Assembly (NCBI GenBank): GCA_036557225.1
Contig: DATBHX010000080.1
Location: 55,627-119,626 of the forward strand
DNA from: Angelobacter sp036557225
GTDB taxonomy: Bacteria; Acidobacteriota; Terriglobia; Terriglobales; Acidobacteriaceae
DNA length: 64,000 nt
Direction: 5' to 3'
Shown here: positions 26,271 through 34,895 of the stretch, piece after piece
How positions within the stretch are numbered: position 1 is the stretch's first letter
How the letters are laid out: each line of letters begins with the position of its first letter
Made by a program: the position numbers and the translations under genes
Notes under the pieces: generated by a model
What the model was told of the DNA's origin: nothing
The model's database searches: none
The model's input: only the letters and a program-made list of their open reading frames with translations

Positions 26271-26900
26271 CTAGTGGCTGAATCGAAACACAATCCCAGT
26301 CGAAAGCCGGAAACTATTTTGTCTGCGGTCGAGGATGTGCGTCATCAGGTAGCCCGGCTGCAGATGAATGGCGAAGTGCCGTGAGAATCCCACATCAGCG
26401 CCTCCCTCCAGAATCGTGGCGAAAGAGGTGCTTGTACTGGATCGTGCCGGAAAAAGCGCTGGGAGCACGTCTTCGTTGGCGCGTGCTCCGCCAAACAGCG
26501 CATGAGCAAAATACGTAGAGTTATTCGACCGCAGGGAGAGCTGCGGCCCGAATGTAAACGTATACAAATTGTGCAGGGTTGCAGAGACCGGCTGATTGCA
26601 TTCGAAGCAAGGCGGCGGAAGCAATACTGCACCGCTGGCTGTTGGGGAACCATAATATCCGGCGAAATCCGCCACCACGCCCAGCCATCGAGTGGGATTC
26701 ACGGTAGCCGAGACATTCCATCCGTGAAGATTGCCATGCCCATTGCCGGGATTGACGGTAGGCTCTAAATTGACCGAGAACGGGAAGGTTGCCCGGTTGA
26801 AAGAATAACCGCCAAACAGCTCGATCCTGGGCGTCTCTTGTGCGTGCAAGCTCACCGCCGAAACGAGCAGCGCCAATAACAGGGCTGCGAATCCTTTCAT
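26271..26900 (-). CDS. Outer-membrane beta-barrel protein, paralogue B
   Basis: ATG at 26900 follows AAAGGGGAC and starts a signal peptide (MKGFAALLLALLVSAVSLHAQ). The 209 residues parallel paralogue A: IELFGGYSFN, HGNLHGWNVSATVNPTRWLGVVADFAGYYGS, TFGPQLSLRS, HFAIHLQPGYLMTHILDRR, and a final STGIVFRFSH strand. The equivalent loop again carries a CFEC pair. It is read before paralogue A and follows hemL on the same strand by 26 bp. Confidence 0.78.
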   Translation of the reverse strand: MKGFAALLLALLVSAVSLHAQETPRIELFGGYSFNRATFPFSVNLEPTVNPGNGHGNLHGWNVSATVNPTRWLGVVADFAGYYGSPTASGAVLLPPPCFECNQPVSATLHNLYTFTFGPQLSLRSNNSTYFAHALFGGARANEDVLPALFPARSSTSTSFATILEGGADVGFSRHFAIHLQPGYLMTHILDRRQNSFRLSTGIVFRFSH

Positions 26901-26926
26901 TTGTTGTCCCCTTTCCAGGCGTGCAG

Positions 26927-28216
26927 TCACTGTCCTGACAGTGCCGCGGCGCCCGCTGCAATGGTTTTTTGTACGTCCTCTTCAGTGTGTGATGCGCTCA
27001 CGAACATGGCTTCAAACTGCGAGGGCGGCAGATAGATGCCCTGCTCCAGCATGGCGTTATGAAATTTTCCGAATGCCGCTGTATCTGACTTCGCAGCTGT
27101 ATCCCAATCGCTGACTTCTCCTGCCTGGAAGAACCAGGTAAACATCGAACCCACACGATTGGCGGTGAGGGCAATGCCTTTCTTTTTTGCTGCGGCTAGG
27201 ACGCCATCAACAAGTGAAACTGTTCTCTGCTCCAGCTGAGCATAGATGTCTGGGCGCTGTTTCAACTCACGCAGCATTGCCAAACCGGCCGCCATCGCCA
27301 ATGGATTGCCCGAGAGCGTTCCCGCCTGATACACCGGCCCCACTGGCGCAATCATGTCCATGAGTTCGGCACGCCCGCCGTATGCTCCTACCGGCAGGCC
27401 GCCACCGATGATCTTTCCCAGCGTCGTCAGATCGGGCTTGATGTTGAAAAGTTGCTGGGCGCCGCCGAAGCTCAAGCGGAACCCGGTCATGACTTCATCA
27501 AAGATCAGGACAGTACCGTGCCCCCGCGTAATCTCGCGAAGAAATTCCAGATAACCCGGGCGCGGCGGAACACAGCCCATGTTGCCAACCACAGGTTCAA
27601 CAATCAGACAGGCAATCTGGGTTTTGAACTTGTCGAAGGCCTCCCGAACAGCCGGCTCGCTGTTGAACGGCAATGCCAGCGTGAAGGTCGCCTGTTCATC
27701 CAATACGCCGGCCGATCCGGGAATGCCCAGAGTCGCCACGCCTGAACCGGCTTTTACCAGCAGCGAGTCGGCGTGGCCGTGATAGCAGCCTTCAAACTTG
27801 ATAATGTATTTGCGCCTGGTAAAGGCCCGGGCAAGGCGGATGGCAGACATGGTGGCTTCCGTCCCGGAACTGACGAAGCGCACTTTGTCTATCGACGGAA
27901 ATGCCGCGATCACCTCTTCCGCCAGCTCGGCTTCAATCGGCGTACTGGCGCCGAAGCTGGCGCCATTACGGTTGGCTCTTTCCACGGCTTCAACTACGCT
28001 CGGAAAAGCATGACCCAAAATCAGCGGTCCCCACGAGCCGACATAGTCGACGTATTCGTTACCATCGGCATCCCAGATGCGTGAACCCTTGCCACGCACG
28101 ATATATGGCGGCTCACCACCAACGGACTTGAAGGCCCGCACAGGCGAGTTCACGCCGCCGGGAATCACCCGCGAAGCACGGGCATGCAGCTCTTTTGATT
28201 TTGCATGCTGTTTCAT
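26927..28216 (-). CDS. hemL: Glutamate-1-semialdehyde 2,1-aminomutase
   Basis: HemL is a PLP enzyme that converts glutamate-1-semialdehyde to 5-aminolevulinate in C5-pathway tetrapyrrole synthesis. The start gives KSKELHARASRVIPGGVNSPVRAF, the family N-terminus. Other signatures are SSGTEATMSAIRLAR near residue 117, GCYHGHAD, FDEVMTGFR (Asp240 contacts the PLP ring) and the Schiff-base Lys268 in TTLGKIIGGG. At 429 residues it has full length. The 163-bp gap to the divergent gene at 28380 holds a palindrome. No other hem genes are nearby. Confidence 0.96.
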   Translation of the reverse strand: MKQHAKSKELHARASRVIPGGVNSPVRAFKSVGGEPPYIVRGKGSRIWDADGNEYVDYVGSWGPLILGHAFPSVVEAVERANRNGASFGASTPIEAELAEEVIAAFPSIDKVRFVSSGTEATMSAIRLARAFTRRKYIIKFEGCYHGHADSLLVKAGSGVATLGIPGSAGVLDEQATFTLALPFNSEPAVREAFDKFKTQIACLIVEPVVGNMGCVPPRPGYLEFLREITRGHGTVLIFDEVMTGFRLSFGGAQQLFNIKPDLTTLGKIIGGGLPVGAYGGRAELMDMIAPVGPVYQAGTLSGNPLAMAAGLAMLRELKQRPDIYAQLEQRTVSLVDGVLAAAKKKGIALTANRVGSMFTWFFQAGEVSDWDTAAKSDTAAFGKFHNAMLEQGIYLPPSQFEAMFVSASHTEEDVQKTIAAGAAALSGQ

Positions 28217-28246
28217 TGGAACCTTCGAATATACCGTAAGCAGACG

Positions 28247-28266
28247 TTCATCGCGCTAGCGATGAA
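28247..28266. other. Palindrome in the hemL divergent intergenic region, possible operator
   Basis: TTCATCGC and GCGATGAA are perfect 8-bp inverted repeats with a 4-nt spacer. It lies 31 bp upstream of the hemL start and has no U-tract, so an operator is more likely than a terminator. The binding protein is unknown. Confidence 0.35.
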
Positions 28267-28379
28267 TTTCAGTTTACGCCGGCGTCTGTCGCCGGTGGTC
28301 GCCCTATGCCGCTCTTTGTCGCTGGCGAGAGACTGATCGCAATGTCAGAATCGCCGCGGTTCAAAGAAGGAGGACCATC

Positions 28380-28826
28380 ATGAAGAAATATCTGTTATTC
28401 ACGTTGCTTTTTGTTTCGGCCGCCTGGACACAGGCTAGCCATCGCCTGCCTGACAATCATGAGCTGGTCTCAAAGGCGCATAGTTTCTACGTTGAGACTG
28501 ACACTTTTTACATGAAGCGCGAAGCGCTGGAGAGTTCATTGCTTGGCCAGGCCGAATTCAAGGCCTGGGACCTGCAGATTACCGGCAAGCAAGAACTGGC
28601 TGATCTGCTGGTGCGCGTAAAGCGTGTACCTTTCTCCAATCACTTCAGTTATACCGTGACTGATCGCGGCACTGACACGATCGTAATGGCCGGCAAAGTG
28701 GATTCGCTGCGCGGAACGGTGTATGGACGTATCGCCAAGGAGATCGTTGAGAAGATGGTCGTGCTCCGCGGCGACCCGATTCCCAGTAAAAAGAAAGAAA
28801 AATCTGCAGTGGCGGAAAAGGAGTAA
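28380..28826 (+). CDS. Secreted protein of unknown function
   Basis: ATG at 28380 has AAGGAGGACC directly upstream. A 148-residue protein with a signal peptide (MKKYLLFTLLFVSAAWTQAS). The mature part has alternating beta-type text (TDTFYMKREALESSLL, AWDLQITGKQELADLLVRVKRVPF, FSYTVTDRGTDTIVMAGKVDS) and ends in a charged tail. I do not recognise the family. It is 38 bp upstream of mfd and could share its transcript. Confidence 0.7.
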   Translation: MKKYLLFTLLFVSAAWTQASHRLPDNHELVSKAHSFYVETDTFYMKREALESSLLGQAEFKAWDLQITGKQELADLLVRVKRVPFSNHFSYTVTDRGTDTIVMAGKVDSLRGTVYGRIAKEIVEKMVVLRGDPIPSKKKEKSAVAEKE

Positions 28827-28864
28827 CCCAGTGAATTGCGGCAGGGCTGCGGTAAAATGGTTGC

Positions 28865-31800
28865 GTGATCCTTCCGTTCGTCCGCGAAGTCCTGGCGGAC
28901 GTGGAAAAGAACCCTGGGTTCCAGCAGGCGGCCCAATATCTTAGGCAGCGGAGGGGGGAGGTAAAGCCCCCTTCGGGGCGGATCCGTCTGTCTGGGCTGG
29001 TTTCTACCGCAAAATCCCTTTTGATTCCTTACTTGCAACGGGCTGCGGGCGCGCCGCTGATTCTTATCGTTCCTGACAATCGCGCTGCCGAAACAATCTA
29101 TCCGGTCATTCAATCCTTCTGTGAGCTCACAGGCGCCTGCAATTCGCAGTCGGTCATCCGGCTGCCTGCGTATGATGTGTTGCCGTTTGAAAACATGTCG
29201 CCGCATCCGGAAATCCAGGAAGAGCGAGCCACGGCGCTATGGAAAATATCAACCGGCGCCGCTTCCATTGTGATTGCGCCGCTGGCGGCGGCAGCCATGC
29301 GCTTGCGAACGGCCGAGCATTACACCGGTTTGGCGCGAATTGTCCGTCGTACAGAAGCCCTTGACCTCGATGAGCTGGTGCAACACCTCAACACCGTTGG
29401 GTATTCGGCAGTCGACGTGGTGGAGATGCCGGGACAATACGCGGTTCGCGGCGGCCTGCTGGATGCCTATCCCCCGGAAGCCGATCGTCCGTTGCGCATT
29501 GAGCTGTTTGGCGACGATGTTGAATCGATCCGTAAGTTTGATCCTGGTACGCAACGCTCTGCTGCGCCGGTGGATGAGGTCGTGCTTCTTCCGTTGACGG
29601 AAACACCAGTTCGGGAAGAGCTGCTTACTGAGATTCATGCCCGCCTTTCCGGCGCTCGCGTGGAAGGGGAGGCAGAGACCGTGCGCAGCTCACTGGCAGA
29701 GACCGGCGTGACGGTTTTCCCCGGTTGGGAGTTCTACGCCAATGCCGGCGCCGGGAACACCCTGTTTGATCTCCTGCCCAAAGCGGTGGTTTTCGTGAAC
29801 GAGCCTTCTGCCGTCGAAGCCGAGCATGAGCACTGGTGGGACCGAGTGGAACAACGCCACGAACAGAGCCTGGTCGGCAAGCTGGCGACACCAGAGGAAA
29901 TCTACCTGTCGCCGGAGCAATGGAGCCAGACACTGTATCGCCTGCCCGGCGGCAGCCTGGAACATCTGGGTCTATTGCGGATCGCTCAAGCAGAAGAAGC
30001 GTTGGGTTTGGTTGATCCGCAAATGCCTGATCCGCAGCTGATTGAGCTTTCTACGCAGCCGACGGTGCGTTTTCACGGTTCCGTTCCCGCGATGGTCGAA
30101 GAGGTCAAGAAGCTCACTGCCCAGGGCCAGCGCGTGATCTTTGCCGCGCCCAATACGGGCGAGATGGAGCGGCTGGCGGACATCTTTACCGAATATCAGC
30201 TGCCATTCCGGCTTGGAAGCCGAGCGCCCGCACCTGGCAGCGAGACTTACCTGGATGAGACCGCATATTTTTCCGGCGATCTCACGACCACGACGATTGT
30301 GCGCGCCACAGCGCCGGAAGGCGTAGCCTTGCCGGAGTCGCATCTGGTGATCTTCGGCGCGCGCGATCTGTTTGACGAGTCGGAGATCGAGCCGGTACAG
30401 CCGCTGCGCCGCAAATCGAAGACGGCGGCCTTCATGTCTGACTTCCGCGATCTCGCCGTGGGCGATTTTGTGGTGCACGTGGAGCATGGGATCGGCATGT
30501 ATCAGGGGCTCAAGGAGATTCAGCAAAGCGAGATCACCGGCGAATACATGGTGCTTGAGTTTGCGGAAGCCGCCAAGCTTTATGTGCCGCTCACGCGCCT
30601 GGATCTGATCCAGAAGTATCGCTCGAGCGAAGGCGTGCGGCCGCCGCTGAGCCGCCTGGGGGGCACAGCCTGGGCCAAGACCAAGGCGCGCGTGAAAAAG
30701 GCCATGAAAGATATGGCTGACGAACTGCTCAAGCTCTACGCCGCGCGCAAAGCCGCTCAGGGGCACGCGTTTCCTCCTGACACACAGTGGCAGAAGGAAT
30801 TTGAAGATGCCTTTGAGTTCAACGAGACCGACGACCAGCTCACCTCTACAGCCGACATCAAGCGCGATATGGAGTCGCCGCTGCCCATGGACCGGCTGCT
30901 CTGCGGCGATGTAGGCTACGGCAAGACCGAAGTCGCAATGCGCGCCGCTTTTAAAGCCGTGCAGGACAACAAGCAGGTTGCGGTCCTGGCGCCCACAACC
31001 GTTCTGGTCTTTCAGCACTTTGAGAATTTCAAACGCCGTTTTGCCGCCTTTCCCATCACCATTGAGATGATGAGTCGTTTTCGCAGCGCCAAGCAGCAAA
31101 GAGAAACGGCAGAACGGCTGGAGCAGGGCAAGGTCGATATCGTGATCGGCACGCACCGCATTCTGTCACAGGACATCAAGTTTCAAGATCTTGGGCTGGT
31201 CATTGTCGATGAAGAGCAGCGCTTTGGCGTCCGCCACAAAGAGCGGCTGAAGCAGCTGAAGAAGCAGGTGGACGTACTGACCATGTCAGCAACGCCCATT
31301 CCGCGAACACTACATATGTCGATGGTAGGCCTGCGCGACATGAGCGTGATTGAAACGCCGCCCAAAGACCGCATGGCCATTCAAACCGTGGTGGCCGCCT
31401 ACGATGAAAAGCTGGTCAAGTCGGCTTTGGAGCATGAACTGGAGCGCGGCGGCCAGGCGTATTTCGTGCATAACCGTGTGGAGTCCATTTACGAGATAGC
31501 CGCCAAGCTGCAGGAGATGTTGCCGCGGGCGCGCGTGATTGTGGGCCACGGACAGATGTCAGAAGGCGAGTTGGAAAAAGTGATGATGGCTTTTGTGCGC
31601 CATGAGGCTGACATTCTGGTGGCGACCACGATCATCGAAAACGGTCTGGATATTCCGCTCTGCAACACGATCATTGTGAATCGCGCGGACCGCCACGGTT
31701 TATCAGAGCTTTATCAGTTGCGCGGACGTGTTGGCCGTTCCAATCGCCGCGCCTATGCGTACCTGCTAGTGCCGGCTGAGCAGGAGCTGACTCCAGTCGC

Positions 31801-32473
31801 GCGGCGCCGTCTGGCAGCGTTAAAAGAGTTTTCTGATCTTGGAGCAGGATTCAAAATCGCCGCGCTGGATCTGGAGTTGCGCGGCGCCGGTAATCTGTTG
31901 GGTGGCGAACAGAGCGGCAATATCGACGCCGTAGGATTTGAAATGTATACCGGCATGCTGGACCGCGCGATCCGAGAACTGAAAGGCGAAGAGCTTTCAG
32001 AGAAGGTCAGCACACAGCTCAATTTGGGCATCGATCTGCGCATTCCCACCCATTACATCGCCGAAGAGAACCAGCGACTGCGAATGTACAAGCGCGCCGC
32101 CGGCGTGGAGAGTGAAGCCGCGCTTGACGACGTGCGGAAAGAGCTGCAGGACCGCTATGGTGAAGCCCCGCCGCCGGTCCGCTACCTGCTTTCTGCGGCC
32201 TCTCTCAAATTGCTTTCGGAACGGGTGGGCGTGCTCGCGATTGATCGCAAGCGCGATTCAGTGACCATCAAATTTACGGAGCAAGCCGTCATTGAGCCGG
32301 AGCGGCTGGCGAAGTTCGTGGCCCAGACTCGTGGAACGCAGTTCTCACCGGGCGGTGTCTTGAAGTTCAATTTGAAGTCGACCCAGCCGGAAGCGGTGAT
32401 CGACCAGATTAACGGCTTGCTGCGCGAGCTAAGCCCGGATACTGTGGCTCAGGCATGGCTACAGACAAAATGA
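28865..32473 (+). CDS. mfd: Transcription-repair coupling factor
   Basis: Mfd removes stalled RNA polymerase from lesions and recruits UvrA. Start is GTG at 28865; no better start is visible. Of 1202 residues, the N-terminal UvrB-like region includes LPAYDVLPFENMSPHPEIQEER. The RNA-polymerase-interaction domain begins GDFVVHVEHGIGMYQGL. The translocase motor has Walker A GDVGYGKTE near residue 680, DEEQRFGV (motif II), TMSATPIPRTLHMS (motif III) and ELYQLRGRVGRS (motif VI). The C-terminal TRCF domain follows. The last 19 nt overlap the next gene. Confidence 0.97.
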   Translation: MILPFVREVLADVEKNPGFQQAAQYLRQRRGEVKPPSGRIRLSGLVSTAKSLLIPYLQRAAGAPLILIVPDNRAAETIYPVIQSFCELTGACNSQSVIRLPAYDVLPFENMSPHPEIQEERATALWKISTGAASIVIAPLAAAAMRLRTAEHYTGLARIVRRTEALDLDELVQHLNTVGYSAVDVVEMPGQYAVRGGLLDAYPPEADRPLRIELFGDDVESIRKFDPGTQRSAAPVDEVVLLPLTETPVREELLTEIHARLSGARVEGEAETVRSSLAETGVTVFPGWEFYANAGAGNTLFDLLPKAVVFVNEPSAVEAEHEHWWDRVEQRHEQSLVGKLATPEEIYLSPEQWSQTLYRLPGGSLEHLGLLRIAQAEEALGLVDPQMPDPQLIELSTQPTVRFHGSVPAMVEEVKKLTAQGQRVIFAAPNTGEMERLADIFTEYQLPFRLGSRAPAPGSETYLDETAYFSGDLTTTTIVRATAPEGVALPESHLVIFGARDLFDESEIEPVQPLRRKSKTAAFMSDFRDLAVGDFVVHVEHGIGMYQGLKEIQQSEITGEYMVLEFAEAAKLYVPLTRLDLIQKYRSSEGVRPPLSRLGGTAWAKTKARVKKAMKDMADELLKLYAARKAAQGHAFPPDTQWQKEFEDAFEFNETDDQLTSTADIKRDMESPLPMDRLLCGDVGYGKTEVAMRAAFKAVQDNKQVAVLAPTTVLVFQHFENFKRRFAAFPITIEMMSRFRSAKQQRETAERLEQGKVDIVIGTHRILSQDIKFQDLGLVIVDEEQRFGVRHKERLKQLKKQVDVLTMSATPIPRTLHMSMVGLRDMSVIETPPKDRMAIQTVVAAYDEKLVKSALEHELERGGQAYFVHNRVESIYEIAAKLQEMLPRARVIVGHGQMSEGELEKVMMAFVRHEADILVATTIIENGLDIPLCNTIIVNRADRHGLSELYQLRGRVGRSNRRAYAYLLVPAEQELTPVARRRLAALKEFSDLGAGFKIAALDLELRGAGNLLGGEQSGNIDAVGFEMYTGMLDRAIRELKGEELSEKVSTQLNLGIDLRIPTHYIAEENQRLRMYKRAAGVESEAALDDVRKELQDRYGEAPPPVRYLLSAASLKLLSERVGVLAIDRKRDSVTIKFTEQAVIEPERLAKFVAQTRGTQFSPGGVLKFNLKSTQPEAVIDQINGLLRELSPDTVAQAWLQTK

Positions 32474-32802
32474 ATAGCGCAACCTCATTCGCCTGCAACA
32501 TGAACGCGCTTTCGCGCGACGAGAGATTGCGGCACCATGAACTCGGCGCGGTATTGCGGGCTACACTGTTGGCAGTACGCGAGCTCGCGAATGGGTATGA
32601 ATTCGAGTTCCCTCTGCTTCCGGCAAATTATCGCGCATTGACCGAACTTACGCCCCTGGAGCATGCCTGCTGTTCATTTTTCGATATCGGCATTGCGGTC
32701 CGGCAAGACGACAGGCTTATTTGGCAATTAACCGGCAGTGCAGGTGTAAAACAGTTTATCCGGCAAGAATTTGAGTCGTGGTTTGAGGGACAATCGGTTT
32801 AG
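32455..32802 (+). CDS. Small Cys-containing protein of unknown function
   Basis: A 115-residue cytosolic protein overlapping the end of mfd by 19 nt; an ATG at 32470 is an alternative start. The sequence has FACNMNALSRDERLRHHELG at the start, ELANGYEFEFPL in the middle and LEHACCSFFDIGI later. I recall this C-N-M ... C-C pattern from small proteins found beside metal-resistance genes, but no such gene is seen here. The two Cys blocks suggest metal binding or redox. Confidence in the frame is good; function is unknown. Confidence 0.65.
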   Translation: MATDKMNSATSFACNMNALSRDERLRHHELGAVLRATLLAVRELANGYEFEFPLLPANYRALTELTPLEHACCSFFDIGIAVRQDDRLIWQLTGSAGVKQFIRQEFESWFEGQSV

Positions 32803-32909
32803 TTTTTCTTCCCACCAATATTTCTTCGTTTTATCCCACTGAGATTCTGCGCTCCCCATTGAGCGTGTAAAATGCCCGCAAGCCATAAAAAGCTGAGGAG
32901 AAATCTGAG

Positions 32910-34829
32910 ATGAGGATGAATCTGCTGGATCGCGGAATACGTATGCTTGTTGTCGGGTGCTTGCTTGCAGGCGGCGTAGTGCGCGCCCAGGACCCGCCGA
33001 AAGAAGCCCCCAAAGAAGACTACGTAAGGTCGCACTACACCAAATACGAGTACCGCATCCCGATGCGTGATGGGAAGAAGCTGTTTACGTCAGTCTATGT
33101 TCCCAAAGATGCTTCGCAGCCCTATCCGATCTTGATCGATCGAACGCCTTACAACGTCGGGCCGTATGGTGAAGACCAGTACAAGAAGCAGATTGGCCCA
33201 TCGGACGAATTTGAAAAGGCGGGATACATCATCGTGTATCAGGACGTTCGCGGAAGATACATGTCGGAAGGCGATTTTGTGGAGATGCGCCCGCACATCG
33301 ACAACAAAAAATCAGCCAAGGACGTCGACGACAGCTCGGACATGTATGACACCATCGAATTTCTGCTTAAGCATGTGCCCAACAATAACGGGAAGGTTGG
33401 CATCTGGGGCATTTCTTATCCCGGCTTTTATACCTCGGCCAGCATTATTGATTCGCACCCAGCACTGAAAGCAGCCTCTCCGCAAGCCCCCATGACCGAT
33501 CTTTTCTTTACCGACGATGCGTACCACGGTGGAGCATTCATGCTGGCGGCAAATTTTGGCTTTTATTCTGCATTCAAACCCATGGTTGAGCCTGGACCAC
33601 CGCCGAAGACTCCGGTTCCATTCGATTTCGGCAATCCGGATGGCTACACCTTTTATCTTCAAGCCGGCCCAACCAGCAATCTGGACAAGAAATACCTGAA
33701 AGGCTCCAATCCGCTCTTTACCGACCAGCTCATGCACACCACGTATGACGATTACTGGAATGCGCGCGACCTCTCACGCCACATGAAGAACATCAAGTGT
33801 GCGGTGATGACCGTTGGTGGATGGTTTGACGGAGAGGACCTCTCCGGGCCATTCAAAACGTTTCATGCCATCGATCAATTCAATCCGGGAACGCCGAATT
33901 CGCTGGTGGTGGGACCGTGGGTGCACGGCGGATGGGCCAGGAGCGACGGCGATCACCTGGGAGATGTGCAGTTCGCTGCCAAGACCGGGGAATTCTTCCG
34001 GGCAAAGATTCAGTTTCCATTTTTCGAGTACTACCTGAAAGGCAAGGGCGCGCCCATGCCTAAAGCCTATGTTTTCGAAACCGGAACCAACGTCTGGCGG
34101 AAGTATGATTCCTGGCCGCCGGCCGAGGCCAAAGCCAAAATCCTCTATCTGCATGCGGGCGGAAAGCTGTCCTTCGATCCTCCGGCAGAAAACGAAGGTG
34201 TGGACGAATATGTCAGCGATCCGGCGCATCCAGTGCCGTTCATTGACTACATTGCCACCGCCGTTCCGCAGCGATATATGACGGATGATCAGAGATTCGC
34301 TTCGCGACGGCCTGACGTTTTGGTGTACGAGACTGATCCGCTGGAAGAAGACGTGACGATTGCCGGCCCGGTTTCGCCAAAATTGAAGATCGCTTCCAGT
34401 GGAACGGATTCAGATTTCGTAGTGAAGCTGATCGATGTCTATCCGAATGACTATCCAGACAACGAGGTTGCGGATGCAAGCAAAAGAGTGACCGGCACTC
34501 CTTCAGTCCGGATGGGTGGATATCAGCAGTTGTTGCGCGGCGAACCCATGCGCGCGAAGTTCCGCAAGAGCTGGGAAAAGCCTGAACCGTTGGATCCAGG
34601 CAAAGTTGCGGACCTCAACTTCAGCATGCCTGACGTGGATCATACTTTCCGCAAAGGTCATCGCATCATGGTGCAGATCCAGAGCTCATGGTTCCCACTG
34701 GTGGACCGCAATCCGCAGACCTTCGCGGAAATTCCAACGGCAAAGCCTGAAGATTTCAAAAAGGCAACGGAACAGGTATTTCACAGGAAGAGCGCAGCGT
34801 CAGGAGTGGAGGTTCTTGTTCTACCCTAG
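32910..34829 (+). CDS. Secreted CocE/NonD-family acyl hydrolase (X-Pro dipeptidyl-peptidase S15-like)
   Basis: A 639-residue alpha/beta hydrolase. The signal peptide is RMLVVGCLLAGGVVRAQ. The catalytic Ser is 169 in GIWGISYPGF, within the S15/CocE pattern VRGRYMSEGDF ... DMYDTIEFL. VGPWVHGGWARSDGD presumably carries the catalytic His, and the C-terminal 200 residues are the beta-jellyroll typical of the family (SDFVVKLIDVYP, NFSMPDVDHTFRKGHRIMVQIQSSW). Known members hydrolyse cocaine, glutaryl-7-ACA or X-Pro peptides; the substrate here is unknown. ATG at 32910 follows GAGGAGAAATCTGAG. Confidence 0.9.
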   Translation: MRMNLLDRGIRMLVVGCLLAGGVVRAQDPPKEAPKEDYVRSHYTKYEYRIPMRDGKKLFTSVYVPKDASQPYPILIDRTPYNVGPYGEDQYKKQIGPSDEFEKAGYIIVYQDVRGRYMSEGDFVEMRPHIDNKKSAKDVDDSSDMYDTIEFLLKHVPNNNGKVGIWGISYPGFYTSASIIDSHPALKAASPQAPMTDLFFTDDAYHGGAFMLAANFGFYSAFKPMVEPGPPPKTPVPFDFGNPDGYTFYLQAGPTSNLDKKYLKGSNPLFTDQLMHTTYDDYWNARDLSRHMKNIKCAVMTVGGWFDGEDLSGPFKTFHAIDQFNPGTPNSLVVGPWVHGGWARSDGDHLGDVQFAAKTGEFFRAKIQFPFFEYYLKGKGAPMPKAYVFETGTNVWRKYDSWPPAEAKAKILYLHAGGKLSFDPPAENEGVDEYVSDPAHPVPFIDYIATAVPQRYMTDDQRFASRRPDVLVYETDPLEEDVTIAGPVSPKLKIASSGTDSDFVVKLIDVYPNDYPDNEVADASKRVTGTPSVRMGGYQQLLRGEPMRAKFRKSWEKPEPLDPGKVADLNFSMPDVDHTFRKGHRIMVQIQSSWFPLVDRNPQTFAEIPTAKPEDFKKATEQVFHRKSAASGVEVLVLP

Positions 34830-34895
34830 ACACTCCAGAACACATGGGAGAAATAACCAGAGTCGTGATGATCGGCCGCGCGATCTAACTGGCTG

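Noticed and set aside
29972..31156. A 394-residue minus-strand open frame inside mfd
   Set aside because: It is a shadow of the conserved Mfd motor region; composition is not protein-like and no ribosome site precedes it.
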